NCBI RefSeq assembly: GCF_017307055.1
Contig: NZ_JAFLEQ010000008.1
Span: 182,384 to 228,915, forward strand
Source of the DNA: Corynebacterium mendelii
Lineage (GTDB): Bacteria; Actinomycetota; Actinomycetes; Mycobacteriales; Mycobacteriaceae
Reading direction: 5' to 3'
DNA: 46,532 bases
Position numbers and translations under genes: made by a program. This document shows positions 32,700-40,958 of the stretch, piece by piece (positions within the stretch are counted from its first letter, which is position 1; the number at the start of each line of letters is the position of its first letter). Under the pieces are notes generated by a model, which saw nothing but the letters and a program-made list of their open reading frames with translations, was not told where the DNA came from and searched no databases.

Positions 32700-33158
32700 C
32701 TATCGCACAAGGCGGTCTATTCCGTCGGCCAGCACCACTATTGCGGTGGCATAGTCACCGTCATGGCTGATTGACAGTGAACACTGCACAGGCCCAATTG
32801 AATCATCGACCGCTTGCCTGATGTGTCCTGCCAGGTTGATGGCCACCCGGCCGAAAGCATCGGGGATGACCTCGATCTCCGTGAAGTCGACTTTTTCCTC
32901 GGCTACCACCGGCGGGCAACCGTAGAGTGCCTGTGACCACGCTTTGATGAACGCTTCTTTCGCCGCCCACCGGCCTGCCAGATGCTCTGTCCGGGAAAAG
33001 GGTGGCTTGCGGTTGGCGGTGCGCTGTTCCCGTGCGGAAAACACATCCATGAACCGGGTGCCGGGCTGGGCGAGCTGTTCGCCGAAAGAGGGAATGTGCA
33101 CCAGGTCAATACCGGTGGCGGGAAGAAATGGCGAAGCGCTGCCCTGCAGGTCGCTCAT
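32700..33158 (-). CDS. acpS: Holo-[acyl-carrier-protein] synthase
   Basis: 4'-phosphopantetheinyl transferase that activates the ACP domain of fatty acid synthase, 152 residues. The two family motifs are present: TGIDLVHIPSF (metal-binding Asp) and GRWAAKEAFIKAWSQ. LSISHDGDYATAIVV is the C-terminal beta strand block. ATG 33158 follows AAGGAGG by 7 bases. Its usual partner in Corynebacterium, a type I FAS gene, is not in this window. The gene is intact although both neighbours are decayed. Confidence 0.93.
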   Translation of the reverse strand: MSDLQGSASPFLPATGIDLVHIPSFGEQLAQPGTRFMDVFSAREQRTANRKPPFSRTEHLAGRWAAKEAFIKAWSQALYGCPPVVAEEKVDFTEIEVIPDAFGRVAINLAGHIRQAVDDSIGPVQCSLSISHDGDYATAIVVLADGIDRLVR

Positions 33159-33231
33159 GTGGCTGCCTCCTTCGGGTGTGAACCGTGGTGCCTACTGTCA
33201 CTGTAATAGCAACTGCACGACGGGGCAGCGG

Positions 33232-33795
33232 CTACCGGTTCAACCGGTAGGTGGTGGGCTTCCCACGGCCGTCTTCCATATCGACCAGCCCTTCGTCCAC
33301 CGGGTATGCCAGCCGTAACACACATGCCCCAGTGACAAACCGGTTATCTCACTCAGGTCCCGGACGCTGAGCCTGCCGCTGGATTGGGAAAGCCCTGAAC
33401 TGTCTGCCGAAGAAACGGGGTTCCTTATGTAGCGGGCAGGCTTTTGGGTGGCTGGGGGCAGCGAAACACGCGCGATCACCAGCTTCTTGCCGTCGATGTC
33501 GACCGTTTGAAAAACCAGATCCGGTGAAGAGGTAACACTGTTGCGGGGCGGTTAAAGATGGTGTGCTTTCACATTGTTCTATGTCATCTACACCCACCAC
33601 GTTGAAACGGCCGCCGGCCTCATCCACACCAAGAATGATCGACCCGCCGTTGGGCATGTTCGCAAGAGCACCGAGTGTGTGCCCGAGTGTTGGAAGGTCT
33701 CTGTTGGAAGATCTCACCTCTGTCGAGGTGGTGTCTCCTCGCCCCATCCTCATCTGATCGAGGATTTCACGCACCTTGTTGATGGCCAACTGCAC
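33232..33795 (-). pseudogene. Gutted AlbA_2 (Schlafen-like) / COG2865 gene
   Basis: The start MQLAINKVREILDQMR leads into an AlbA_2 nucleic-acid-binding block (LPTLGHTLGALANMPNGGSI then ILGVDEAGG). After about 95 residues the frame shifts; the continuation LVIARVSLPPATQKPARY is in a different frame. Most of the middle is then missing, and the end jumps to a wHTH remnant (LSVRDLSEITGLSLGHV) and, after another shift, VDEGLVDMEDGRGKPTTYRL. Family members are several hundred residues long; this relic is under 190. These proteins are ATP-dependent helicase-like regulators often found in accessory DNA. Confidence 0.75.
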
Positions 33796-34180
33796 AAGTG
33801 CAGTCTATCGAGTAGGTGGAAAACCGGCTTTTTCGGCCTGTAAAAATTCGGCTGAACGATCTTCCTGCAAGAGTTGTTGATTTTTGTACGGAACATGGCG
33901 AAGCAACCACCATTTCTTCCGCGGGTGACAACACCTCCCCGCGGGGAAAGCGATTTTTTACGCCTTAAGCTGCTGCGAGAAAAAGGTTCCTGCCAACTTA
34001 AGTCTTATGTTGTCGTCAAACGTGCCGACGGATGTACTTAGTCGCTAAATGGAGTCTACGGTCGGGCTCGCTCCATCTCCATCCCGGATTTGGTGAGTGT
34101 TTGTGAATCAGGACTGGTTGAGTCTTGCAACAACCTCGGCTTGGGTTGCACCGTGTCACTGCTGTGTTTTCGCCGTTTGC
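33796..34180. other. Gap between the AlbA_2 relic and fic
   Basis: 385 bases without a gene. It holds the downstream palindromic repeats (listed separately) and a short CCCCGCGGGG palindrome near 33936. Confidence 0.5.
33951..34070. repeat. 40-bp-period palindromic repeat, downstream side of fic
   Basis: The unit at 33991 (TGCCAACTTAA, 3-base spacer, TTATGTTGTCG) matches the upstream array consensus at about 23 of 30 positions. Weaker units in register lie at 33951 (right half CCTTAAGCTGCTG) and at 34031 (ACTTAG, spacer, CTAAAT). Only the middle unit is strong by itself. Confidence 0.55.
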
Positions 34181-35473
34181 TTACCTCTTATTGATTGCGG
34201 GAACCGGAAACGCGGGTGGTGCAACGGATGTGTCGAGAGCAGGTGAAGCCAGCCTGCGTTCCGTCATTGTCATCAGGTCGAATAGCTCAAGTGTAAGGTA
34301 GGCGTTTGTCCGTTTGGCAATGGATCGTTTGGTGAGGATTCCGGCTTCCACAAGTGTCGTGAGGGCTCTTCGGGCTGCGGTGGCAGTTATTTCAAGTCTG
34401 TCGACAGCAAGATCGACGGTAACAAGGGGCATTTCTGGTAGATTCGCCAGAATGCGTGCCTCAGCTGAATCGGACCGGAGCGCGCGAGTTTTACCGGATG
34501 TTGTGCGATGGGTAAACAGCTTGTCCTGCCAGCTCAGTCTGATCTTTTCGATGGCATCGTTGAAGACGGTGACCTGGTCGATGGCACAGTCCATGCTGTC
34601 CAAGAAGTAACTGCACCAATCGTCCAATCCTTGTGTTGGGTTTCTGACGTCCCGAAAACTGGATAAAGCTGCAATGTAAGCATCCTTGTTATTGGCAAGA
34701 ACAAGACTCACCGGGATGATTGTCGTGCCGCACAACCCGGAGCCACTCAGGATGGTGTGGATGAGCGCACGGCCGATGCGTCCATTTCCATCGGCGAAGG
34801 GGTGAATCGTTTCGAACTGGGCATGGGCGATCGCAGCCTGGGCAAGAACGCTGTGGTGTGCACCGTTGACGTAGTCGATGAAATCAGCCATGAGACAGGG
34901 AACTTCCTCTGGTGGAGGCGGCACAAATGCGGCACCTATGGGATTGTGCTGGTTGCCACCGATCCAGTTTTGTACAGTGCGAATTCCATGCAGGTTGCGT
35001 TGTGGAACGAGAGAGGCCTGACACTGTTGAAGATCTTCCACAGTCAAATTGCCGGTTCCTTTACGGACAAGCGTGCTGAGCACTTCCATATTGGCTGCTA
35101 CCTGTTCCGCTACTGAACCAGGTAGTTTGTCCGGCTGCTTGCTCCGCAGGAATTCAGCTACGGCAACTTTGTCTGCGCCCGGGGCCATTCCCTCGATGTG
35201 GGATGAAGCGATCGATTCACTGCGTGCAAGGAAACGAGACAGGTCTTCCAGTACGCCTGTGTCCGGTCTGGTGGCCAGGCGTGTGAGCTGTTGTTGGACC
35301 CGCAGTGCTTGTGCGGCGACGTCTTGGCTGAGCCGAAGGTCCCTTTTTGAGAGACGCTCCGGAATGAATGCCTTGAACGTTCCTGACAAGCGAGAGCGCT
35401 TTGAATAACCACTTTGATCCGGGGCGCTCCAAGTCTGGTCAATCCAAATGCCTGCAGTGGGGTGGGAATTCAT
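34181..35473 (-). CDS. Fic family AMPylating/nucleotide-transferring protein
   Basis: 430-residue Fic protein that would transfer AMP or a related moiety onto a target hydroxyl. The active-site motif is HPFADGNGR (224-232) with the full catalytic His, Asp/Asn and Arg. An inhibitory helix motif of S/TxxxE[G/N] type lies N-terminally (Ser90-SHI-Glu94-Gly95), making it a class II, self-inhibited enzyme. The C terminus (about 340-400; ITATAARRALTTLVEAGIL) is a winged helix-turn-helix, suggesting DNA binding. ATG 35473 has GGAG 4 bases upstream. It lies alone, bracketed by palindromic repeats that may be its own binding sites. The target is unknown. Confidence 0.93.
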   Translation of the reverse strand: MNSHPTAGIWIDQTWSAPDQSGYSKRSRLSGTFKAFIPERLSKRDLRLSQDVAAQALRVQQQLTRLATRPDTGVLEDLSRFLARSESIASSHIEGMAPGADKVAVAEFLRSKQPDKLPGSVAEQVAANMEVLSTLVRKGTGNLTVEDLQQCQASLVPQRNLHGIRTVQNWIGGNQHNPIGAAFVPPPPEEVPCLMADFIDYVNGAHHSVLAQAAIAHAQFETIHPFADGNGRIGRALIHTILSGSGLCGTTIIPVSLVLANNKDAYIAALSSFRDVRNPTQGLDDWCSYFLDSMDCAIDQVTVFNDAIEKIRLSWQDKLFTHRTTSGKTRALRSDSAEARILANLPEMPLVTVDLAVDRLEITATAARRALTTLVEAGILTKRSIAKRTNAYLTLELFDLMTMTERRLASPALDTSVAPPAFPVPAINKR

Positions 35474-35558
35474 GGGACTCCATGGAAAATCTGTAGCCTT
35501 CTGGGGCTATCTGGCGGACCTAGCGGGGCTGCATGATCAAGATCAAGGGATAGTTTCA

Positions 35559-35678
35559 TGACAACTTAATCCTTAAGTTGTCACGAAATATGAGTTTATG
35601 TCAACTTAGTGTCTAAGTTGGTGCGAACCGTGAGTTCGCGACAGCTGAAAGTTTAAGTTGTCACCAAACTAGTTCGTG
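35559..35678. repeat. Three tandem 40-bp palindromic units upstream of fic
   Basis: Units start at 35559, 35599 and 35639, exactly 40 bases apart. Unit 1 is a perfect inverted repeat, TGACAACTTAA and TTAAGTTGTCA around TCC. Unit 2 has CAACTTAG/CTAAGTTG, and unit 3 has a perfect right arm and a decayed left arm. The 15 bases between palindromes also share CGAA and TGAGTT in units 1 and 2 (27 of 40 positions identical overall). The array begins 86 bases upstream of the fic start codon. Confidence 0.85.
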
Positions 35679-36379
35679 GGCTGGTTTGTCCTCGCATCGG
35701 GTTTCGGTCCAGTTTTTCCATCGTCGAAAAGACCATCGCAATGGAAGCTTATGGGGAATCACTGCGTTTGACATGCGTGGCTGATACATCGGGAAATCGT
35801 GAAAAGTTCGGTTCGGTTTGTTCTTTGTTTTCAATTTCGGAATGTGAAGGCTGCCGGGGGTAGGTTTCCAGTCTCCGGCTGCTGGGGATGTTTGTGCAGT
35901 TAATGATGGATTTTCGGCAGTTTCGGCTGGCTGCCTTTGCCGGGTGGTGAAAATTTAGAAGGTTGCGCTTTTCAGGGCTATTTAGCCTTTCACCTTGCTG
36001 ATGATCTGGTCGTGTTACCTCCGGGTTGGGCAGAAAAGTCTGTTTACGATCCCTTTTTCTAGGAGGTGGGCGTGGTTGGGGTGTCAAATGAGAAACGTGA
36101 AAGTGTGGATCGCTTTACTATTTGTTTCGTATTTCAGGTTTCCCGGTCAGCATTTCACACCCCATCGACGCGGCTGATAGATGCTTGTTATTGCAGGTAG
36201 TGGTGGGTTCTGTGATCGGTGTATGGGAAATTGCGAAAGTTTGACTTTTTTTGCGATTTGTTTTGACTTTGTGGTCATCGTTTGTAGTTTCCGGTTTGGT
36301 GGGCGGGCGCTGAGCTGCCGGGGCAGTGGCAGAACGCGTCACATCATCTGTCGTTGAGTTTTTGGTAGCGTCGTTGGCT
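35679..36379. other. Lower-GC gap before the TauE gene
   Basis: About 700 bases with no supported gene. A strong AGGAGG at 36061-36066 precedes only short frames of 33-44 codons that I cannot support. Two TTTGACT elements near 36239 and 36262 may be -35 sequences for the TauE gene. The stretch looks like decayed accessory DNA. Confidence 0.4.
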
Positions 36380-37132
36380 ATGTCGCCTTCTGTCATGCTG
36401 CTTATCGTGGCACTCACCGCTGCGACCGGCGCCATGATCCAACGCCTGTCCGGCATGGGGTTCGGATTGTTGTCCGTACCGGTGCTGGTGGTTGTTTTGG
36501 GGCCTGTCGACGGTGTTCTGGTCGTCAACGCGCTGGCCGTGATCAACGCGGCACTGACCACCTGGACAGTGCGCCAGTTCGTTGACTGGGCAAAGTTCCG
36601 CATTATCGCCCCGGCACTTTTTGTCGGTGCTTTTCCCGGGGTGTGGCTGATCAGGGTTCTTCAGCCGGCACCCCTGCAGATCACTGTCGGTGTGCTGCTC
36701 CTGGTTGCTCTGGCCGTGGTGATCGGCGGGGCGAGGTTCTTCCCGCCGGTTGAAGGAAAGATTCCGGCTGTCATCGGCGGATTGTGCGGTGGTTTCATGA
36801 ACACGATTGCCGCTGTCGCCGGCCCGGCGATCACCGTCTATGCGCAGGCGGCACGGTGGCCGCACGCCACGTTGGCCGCCACCTTGCAGCCGCTGTTCGT
36901 GGTCAGTGGGGCGGTGAGTTTCATGCTGAAGATTCTGCTCGGCGCCGGATCGGTTGAGTCGGTCAACCCCTGCCTGTGGCCGGCGGCGGTTGCCGGGATG
37001 TTCATCGGTATCGCCACCGGGGCGGTCCTGTCGCGTTATGTGCCACGGCAGTGGGCCAGGCGGGTGGCGCTTGTTGTGGCGGGAAGCGGCGGACTGGCCG
37101 CGGTTGTCCGCGGAGTCGTGTCCCTCGGCTAG
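36380..37132 (+). CDS. TauE/SafE family membrane permease
   Basis: Integral membrane protein of 250 residues with seven to eight hydrophobic segments and the two-fold repeated architecture of the TauE/SafE (DUF81) family. The N-terminal half has IQRLSGMGFGLLSVPVLVVV and the second half CGGFMNTIAAVAGPAITVY, both with the Gly-rich, Pro-containing turns expected. Members export sulfite or sulfoacetate or move other organic anions. ATG 36380 is chosen from the family start MSPSVMLLIVALTAATGA, but the ribosome site is weak and GTG 36326 is possible. Substrate unknown. Confidence 0.85.
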   Translation: MSPSVMLLIVALTAATGAMIQRLSGMGFGLLSVPVLVVVLGPVDGVLVVNALAVINAALTTWTVRQFVDWAKFRIIAPALFVGAFPGVWLIRVLQPAPLQITVGVLLLVALAVVIGGARFFPPVEGKIPAVIGGLCGGFMNTIAAVAGPAITVYAQAARWPHATLAATLQPLFVVSGAVSFMLKILLGAGSVESVNPCLWPAAVAGMFIGIATGAVLSRYVPRQWARRVALVVAGSGGLAAVVRGVVSLG

Positions 37133-37964
37133 CCGGGGGCAGGTCCTGCCGCACAAAGTGGTGCGCGCGATTTTTCGTCACACAAGACCGTCACCGGTTA
37201 CATGCCGCCCGCACCAGCCGGAAAACGGAAAAATCACACAACCTGATGCGTCGCACCACCCGTTGCGGGCTGCTGCGGCACACGGGTATCCACGCCACCG
37301 TCACCGTTGATGACTCGCCCCGTCCGGTCAGATGCCGGGGAATTATTCGCCGGCACCCCTAAGTGTTTGTGCGTCCCGTCTGCGTGCATGCAGACAACCT
37401 GCAGCTGTCCCTGACTAGGTTTGTTTTTTTGCTCCGGGTGTCCCGGCGGGACAGGGGAAGGTATGTGGGAACGGGCACTGTGGGCGGCTGGGGGGCATTT
37501 CCGCACCGTGCGATGGTTAAAAAACAGCACCGTGCCGGTGTGTTGCGGGCCGGGAAGACGGCCGGACACCGGGTGGCTCAGGCAGGGCAGGCTAACCCGC
37601 AGGTTGGCAGCACGTGTTCTAGATGCCCGCGGGCCGGGCGGCCCGCGGGCGCGCCCGCCGGGGCGCAACCGCCGCATCGTATCGGGCTGCCGGCACGGCC
37701 GGTGTGCGCCGCTGCCGTCTCCGCCCCCGGTGGTGCCGTATCCGGCACGCCGCCGACAGCGGGTGAAAAGTCACATTTTTATTGCGATTGTTTCCTGTGA
37801 CACGTAAGTTGGGAGGGGATATCCGGGCGGAGATGCCCGGTTATGTGTCACTGCCCCGCAACCGGTGCACACAGTGCCAGCAACAGGGCTTGTGTGCACT
37901 GTAGCTTTATCCGGTGCGGGCGGCACCATTTCCGACGACCTTGAAAAGGATCCGGTTGATCAAC
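37133..37964. other. Long gap upstream of malE
   Basis: 832 bases without a credible gene on either strand. Notable content is a perfect GC-only hairpin at 37625-37650 (11-base arms GCCCGCGGGCC / GGCCCGCGGGC with loop GGGC) and the nested repeat at 37797-37851. A T-run TTTGTTTTTTT near 37420 has no clear stem. Confidence 0.5.
37797..37851. promoter_or_regulatory. Nested inverted repeat upstream of malE
   Basis: Outer arms GTGACAC (37797-37803) and GTGTCAC (37845-37851) enclose an inner hairpin CCGGGC/GCCCGG (37823-37828 with 37835-37840). It lies 114 bases before the malE start, in the likely 5' untranslated region or promoter. It could be an RNA fold or a double operator. Confidence 0.4.
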
Positions 37965-39212
37965 ATGAAAAAACTTTTGGCAGCACTGTCCGGCGCCGCG
38001 CTGACGGTCAGCCTCGCCGCCTGCGGCGGCGGGGCCAGCGATGATGCGGCTGCGCCCGCCGAGTCCCCGGCAGACAAGACTGCGGAAGCCTCCGCCGACG
38101 GTGAACTGGTTATCTGGGGCGATGAGACCCGCGGTGACGTGGTCAAAGCCCTCGGCGATATCTTCGAAAAAGAAACCGGCGTGCACGTGAAATTCGTGCA
38201 GAAGTCCAACGACAACATCTCCGACGACTGGACGAAGCAGGTCGCTGCGGGCCAGGGGCCGGATCTGATTGTCACCGCGCATGATCACCTGGGCGGCTGG
38301 GTCAAAGACGGCGTGGTCGGCACGATCGATTTCTCCATGAAAAAGGACAAGTTCCTGCCCGTGGCCGTGCAGGGTGTCACCTACAACGGGCAGACCTACG
38401 GCGTGCCCTACGCCATTGAAAACGTGGCGCTGGTGCGCAACAACGCGCTGACCCAGGCGGAACCCGCCACCTTCGACGAGATGATCGAGGCCGGTCAGCA
38501 GTCCGGTGCGAAATACCCGCTGATCGTCCAGTCCGATCCCACCAACGGCGATCCGTACCACATGTACGCCTTCCAGACTTCCTTCGGCGCGCCGGTGTTC
38601 AAGTCCACCGATGAGGGTTACACCGACGAACTCGGCATGGGCGGCCCGGAGGGCCAGGCGTTTGCCGGATGGCTGGCCGAACAGGGTGCCGCAGGGCAGT
38701 TCGATGTCAATATCACCGGTGACAAAGCCAAGCAGGAATTCGGCAACGGGGAAGCGGCCTTCACCATTACCGGCCCGTGGAACATTCCCTCCTTCAAGGA
38801 CAAGGGACTGGATATCTCCGTCCTGCCGATCCCGTCGGCCGGCGGGGAAACCGCCAGCCCGTTCGTCGGTGTCCAGGCGTTCTTCCCGAACCCGAAGTCG
38901 AAGAACCCGCTGATCGTCAACAAGTTCCTGACCGATGTGGTCGCCAGCGAAAACGGCCAGATCGCCGCCTACAAAGCCGGTGAGCGTTCACCGGCATGGG
39001 TCTCGGCCGCAGAGCAGGTCGATGATCCCATCGTCAAGGGATTCACTGAAGCCGGCGGCAACGGCGCCCCCATGCCCGCCATTCCGGCGATGAATGCCGT
39101 CTGGCAGTTCTGGGGCTCCACCGAAGCCAACATCACCCAGGGCAAGCAGCAGCCGCAGGAAGGCTGGGACGCCATGATCGGCAACGTCGAGAAGGCCATC
39201 GCGGACAACTAG
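37965..39212 (+). CDS. malE: Maltose/maltodextrin-type binding lipoprotein (MalE/MusE)
   Basis: Extracytoplasmic sugar-binding protein, 415 residues from ATG 37965. The N-terminal lipoprotein signal MKKLLAALSGAALTVSLAAC has the lipidated Cys at 20. ELVIWGDETRGDVVKALGDI is the start of the family-1 solute-binding fold; GQGPDLIVTAHDHLGGW, YGVPYAIENVALVRNNAL and GEAAFTITGPWNI are classic MalE blocks. The frame is open upstream from GTG 37914, but the signal peptide fixes the start. AAAGGA lies about 14 bases upstream. It is first in malE-malF-malG and corresponds to MusE of C. glutamicum. Confidence 0.93.
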   Translation: MKKLLAALSGAALTVSLAACGGGASDDAAAPAESPADKTAEASADGELVIWGDETRGDVVKALGDIFEKETGVHVKFVQKSNDNISDDWTKQVAAGQGPDLIVTAHDHLGGWVKDGVVGTIDFSMKKDKFLPVAVQGVTYNGQTYGVPYAIENVALVRNNALTQAEPATFDEMIEAGQQSGAKYPLIVQSDPTNGDPYHMYAFQTSFGAPVFKSTDEGYTDELGMGGPEGQAFAGWLAEQGAAGQFDVNITGDKAKQEFGNGEAAFTITGPWNIPSFKDKGLDISVLPIPSAGGETASPFVGVQAFFPNPKSKNPLIVNKFLTDVVASENGQIAAYKAGERSPAWVSAAEQVDDPIVKGFTEAGGNGAPMPAIPAMNAVWQFWGSTEANITQGKQQPQEGWDAMIGNVEKAIADN

Positions 39213-39277
39213 AACACCGCCCACCCTTATCTTTTCCCCAAAGACACCGGGCCCGCCACTGGTACTGCGCATTCAAC

Positions 39278-39312
39278 CCGGCGTGTCCACGCATCCCGCG
39301 TGGACGCGCCGG
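39278..39312 (+). other. Intercistronic hairpin between malE and malF
   Basis: Fifteen-base-pair stem (one G-U pair) with a 5-base loop: 39278-39292 with 39298-39312. It has no T-run. Position and strength suggest it protects malE mRNA from 3' decay or attenuates malF, as described for the malE-malF REP elements of E. coli. Confidence 0.65.
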
Positions 39313-39362
39313 AGCACACAACACCACAGTGGCGGGTCCACTTTCATTCGCGAGGACCCCCT

Positions 39363-40958
39363 ATGGCGGCTACAACCACCACCGATACAGACACCTCCGT
39401 GAACACATCCACCGACCACGGCCACGCCCGCAGATACGGGCCGGGTTTTCTGGCCAAGCTTGCCGTTATGGCCCTGATCAACGCCCTCGGCCTGTACGGC
39501 ATCTGGGCTGCCTGGGCTGTCGAGTCCTACACAATCGTCGCCGTGATGATCGTCGGGCTTGTGGTCATCGACTGGATCTACTTCACCCCGCGGGCACTGC
39601 CCGCCAAATACCTGGCCCCCGGAATGGCGTTTTTGCTGGTCTACCAGCTGTTCGTCATGGGCTACACCGGCTACATCGCCTTCACCAACTACGGTTCCGG
39701 GCACAACACCACCAAAGAAGACGCCATCAGCCAGATCATGGCCCAGAACGAAATCCGCACCCCTGATGCGGTGACGCTTCCGGCTGCGGTTGTCGAAAAA
39801 AACGGCACCCTCGGGCTGGCGGTGGTTGACGCGGACGGAAACGTCAGCGTCGGCGATGCGGACCATCCCATGAAACCCGCTGACGGAGCCACCGTCGAGG
39901 GAACGACAATCAAAGACATACCCGGCTGGGAAATGCTTGGTCTTGCGCAACTGCAGGACAACCAGTCGGCCATCACCGGGCTGCGGGTTGCCGCCGGTGA
40001 AGATGCCAATGCCGGGGCCTGGAAAACAGAAACCGGATCATCTGCGTTCATCGCCTCGTCGGTCTACACCTACGACAAGCAGGCGGACACCCTGACCAAC
40101 ACGCAAACCGGGGAAACCTTCCGTGACACCGGCACAGGGGCCTTCACCTCTGACGGGGGACAGGAACTCTATCCCGGATGGCGGGTGCCGGTGGGACTGC
40201 AGAACTTCAAGGACATGGTTGTCGGCACCGACATCGCCGGGCCATTTTTCAGGGCCCTGGTGTGGTCGTTTGCGTTCGCCATCCTGTCAGTGCTGACCAC
40301 CTTCGCCCTGGGACTGTTTTTGGCCATCGTATTCAACGACGAACGGATCAAAGGCCGGAAAATCTACCGCAGCCTGCTGATCCTGCCGTACGCGTTCCCG
40401 GCCTTTTTGTCGGCGCTGGTCTGGCGCGGGATGATGAACGAAAAATACGGCTTCATCAACCAGGTGCTGCTCGGCGGGGCCGACATCCCCTGGCTCAGCG
40501 ACGGATTCCTGGCCAAGATATCGATTCTGATCGTCAACCTCTGGCTCGGTTTCCCCTACATGTTCCTCATCTGCACCGGCGCGCTGCAGTCGCTTCCCGG
40601 TGATGTGGTTGAAGCAGCCAAAATCGACGGGGCCAGCGCACTGCGCCAATTCTGGTCGATCACCCTGCCGCTGGTGCTGGTGTCCACCGCACCGCTTCTG
40701 ATCGCCAGTTTCGCCTTCAACTTCAACAACTTCTCGTTGATTTACATGCTCACCGGCGGCGGCCCCAACTATCCGGGGATCTCTGTCCCGGTCGGCCACA
40801 CCGACATTCTGATTTCCCTGGTCTACGCCATCGCATTCGAAGGCGGTTCCCAGCGCTACGGACTCGCGGCAGCCATGTCGATCGTCATCTTCCTCATGGT
40901 GGGTGTGATCTCCTGGCTGGGATTCAGGCAGACCCGCAAACTCGAGGAGATGGTGTAA
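39363..40958 (+). CDS. malF: Maltose/maltodextrin-type ABC permease (MalF)
   Basis: Permease of 531 residues. ATG 39363 has GAGGA 7 bases upstream. The N-terminal three hydrophobic segments are followed by a large periplasmic domain (about residues 105-270) typical of MalF. The transport core follows, with the coupling loop VVEAAKIDGASALRQFWSI (EAA motif). MLTGGGPNYPG is a MalF hallmark near the end. It stops directly at the malG start (TAAATG). The ATPase partner is not encoded here. Confidence 0.94.
   Translation: MAATTTTDTDTSVNTSTDHGHARRYGPGFLAKLAVMALINALGLYGIWAAWAVESYTIVAVMIVGLVVIDWIYFTPRALPAKYLAPGMAFLLVYQLFVMGYTGYIAFTNYGSGHNTTKEDAISQIMAQNEIRTPDAVTLPAAVVEKNGTLGLAVVDADGNVSVGDADHPMKPADGATVEGTTIKDIPGWEMLGLAQLQDNQSAITGLRVAAGEDANAGAWKTETGSSAFIASSVYTYDKQADTLTNTQTGETFRDTGTGAFTSDGGQELYPGWRVPVGLQNFKDMVVGTDIAGPFFRALVWSFAFAILSVLTTFALGLFLAIVFNDERIKGRKIYRSLLILPYAFPAFLSALVWRGMMNEKYGFINQVLLGGADIPWLSDGFLAKISILIVNLWLGFPYMFLICTGALQSLPGDVVEAAKIDGASALRQFWSITLPLVLVSTAPLLIASFAFNFNNFSLIYMLTGGGPNYPGISVPVGHTDILISLVYAIAFEGGSQRYGLAAAMSIVIFLMVGVISWLGFRQTRKLEEMV

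Noticed and set aside
32032..32754. 240-codon plus-strand open frame after modC
   Set aside because: Ser/Arg/Pro-rich composition without domain features; it is the complement of the degenerate minus-strand gene and the acpS end.
33951..35678. CRISPR array around fic
   Set aside because: The 40-base units are palindromic with partly conserved 15-base spacers, too short and too similar for CRISPR spacers, and no cas gene is present.
36069..36177. Short frames after a strong AGGAGG at 36061
   Set aside because: Only 33-44 codons, no similarity or structure recognised, in a decayed stretch.
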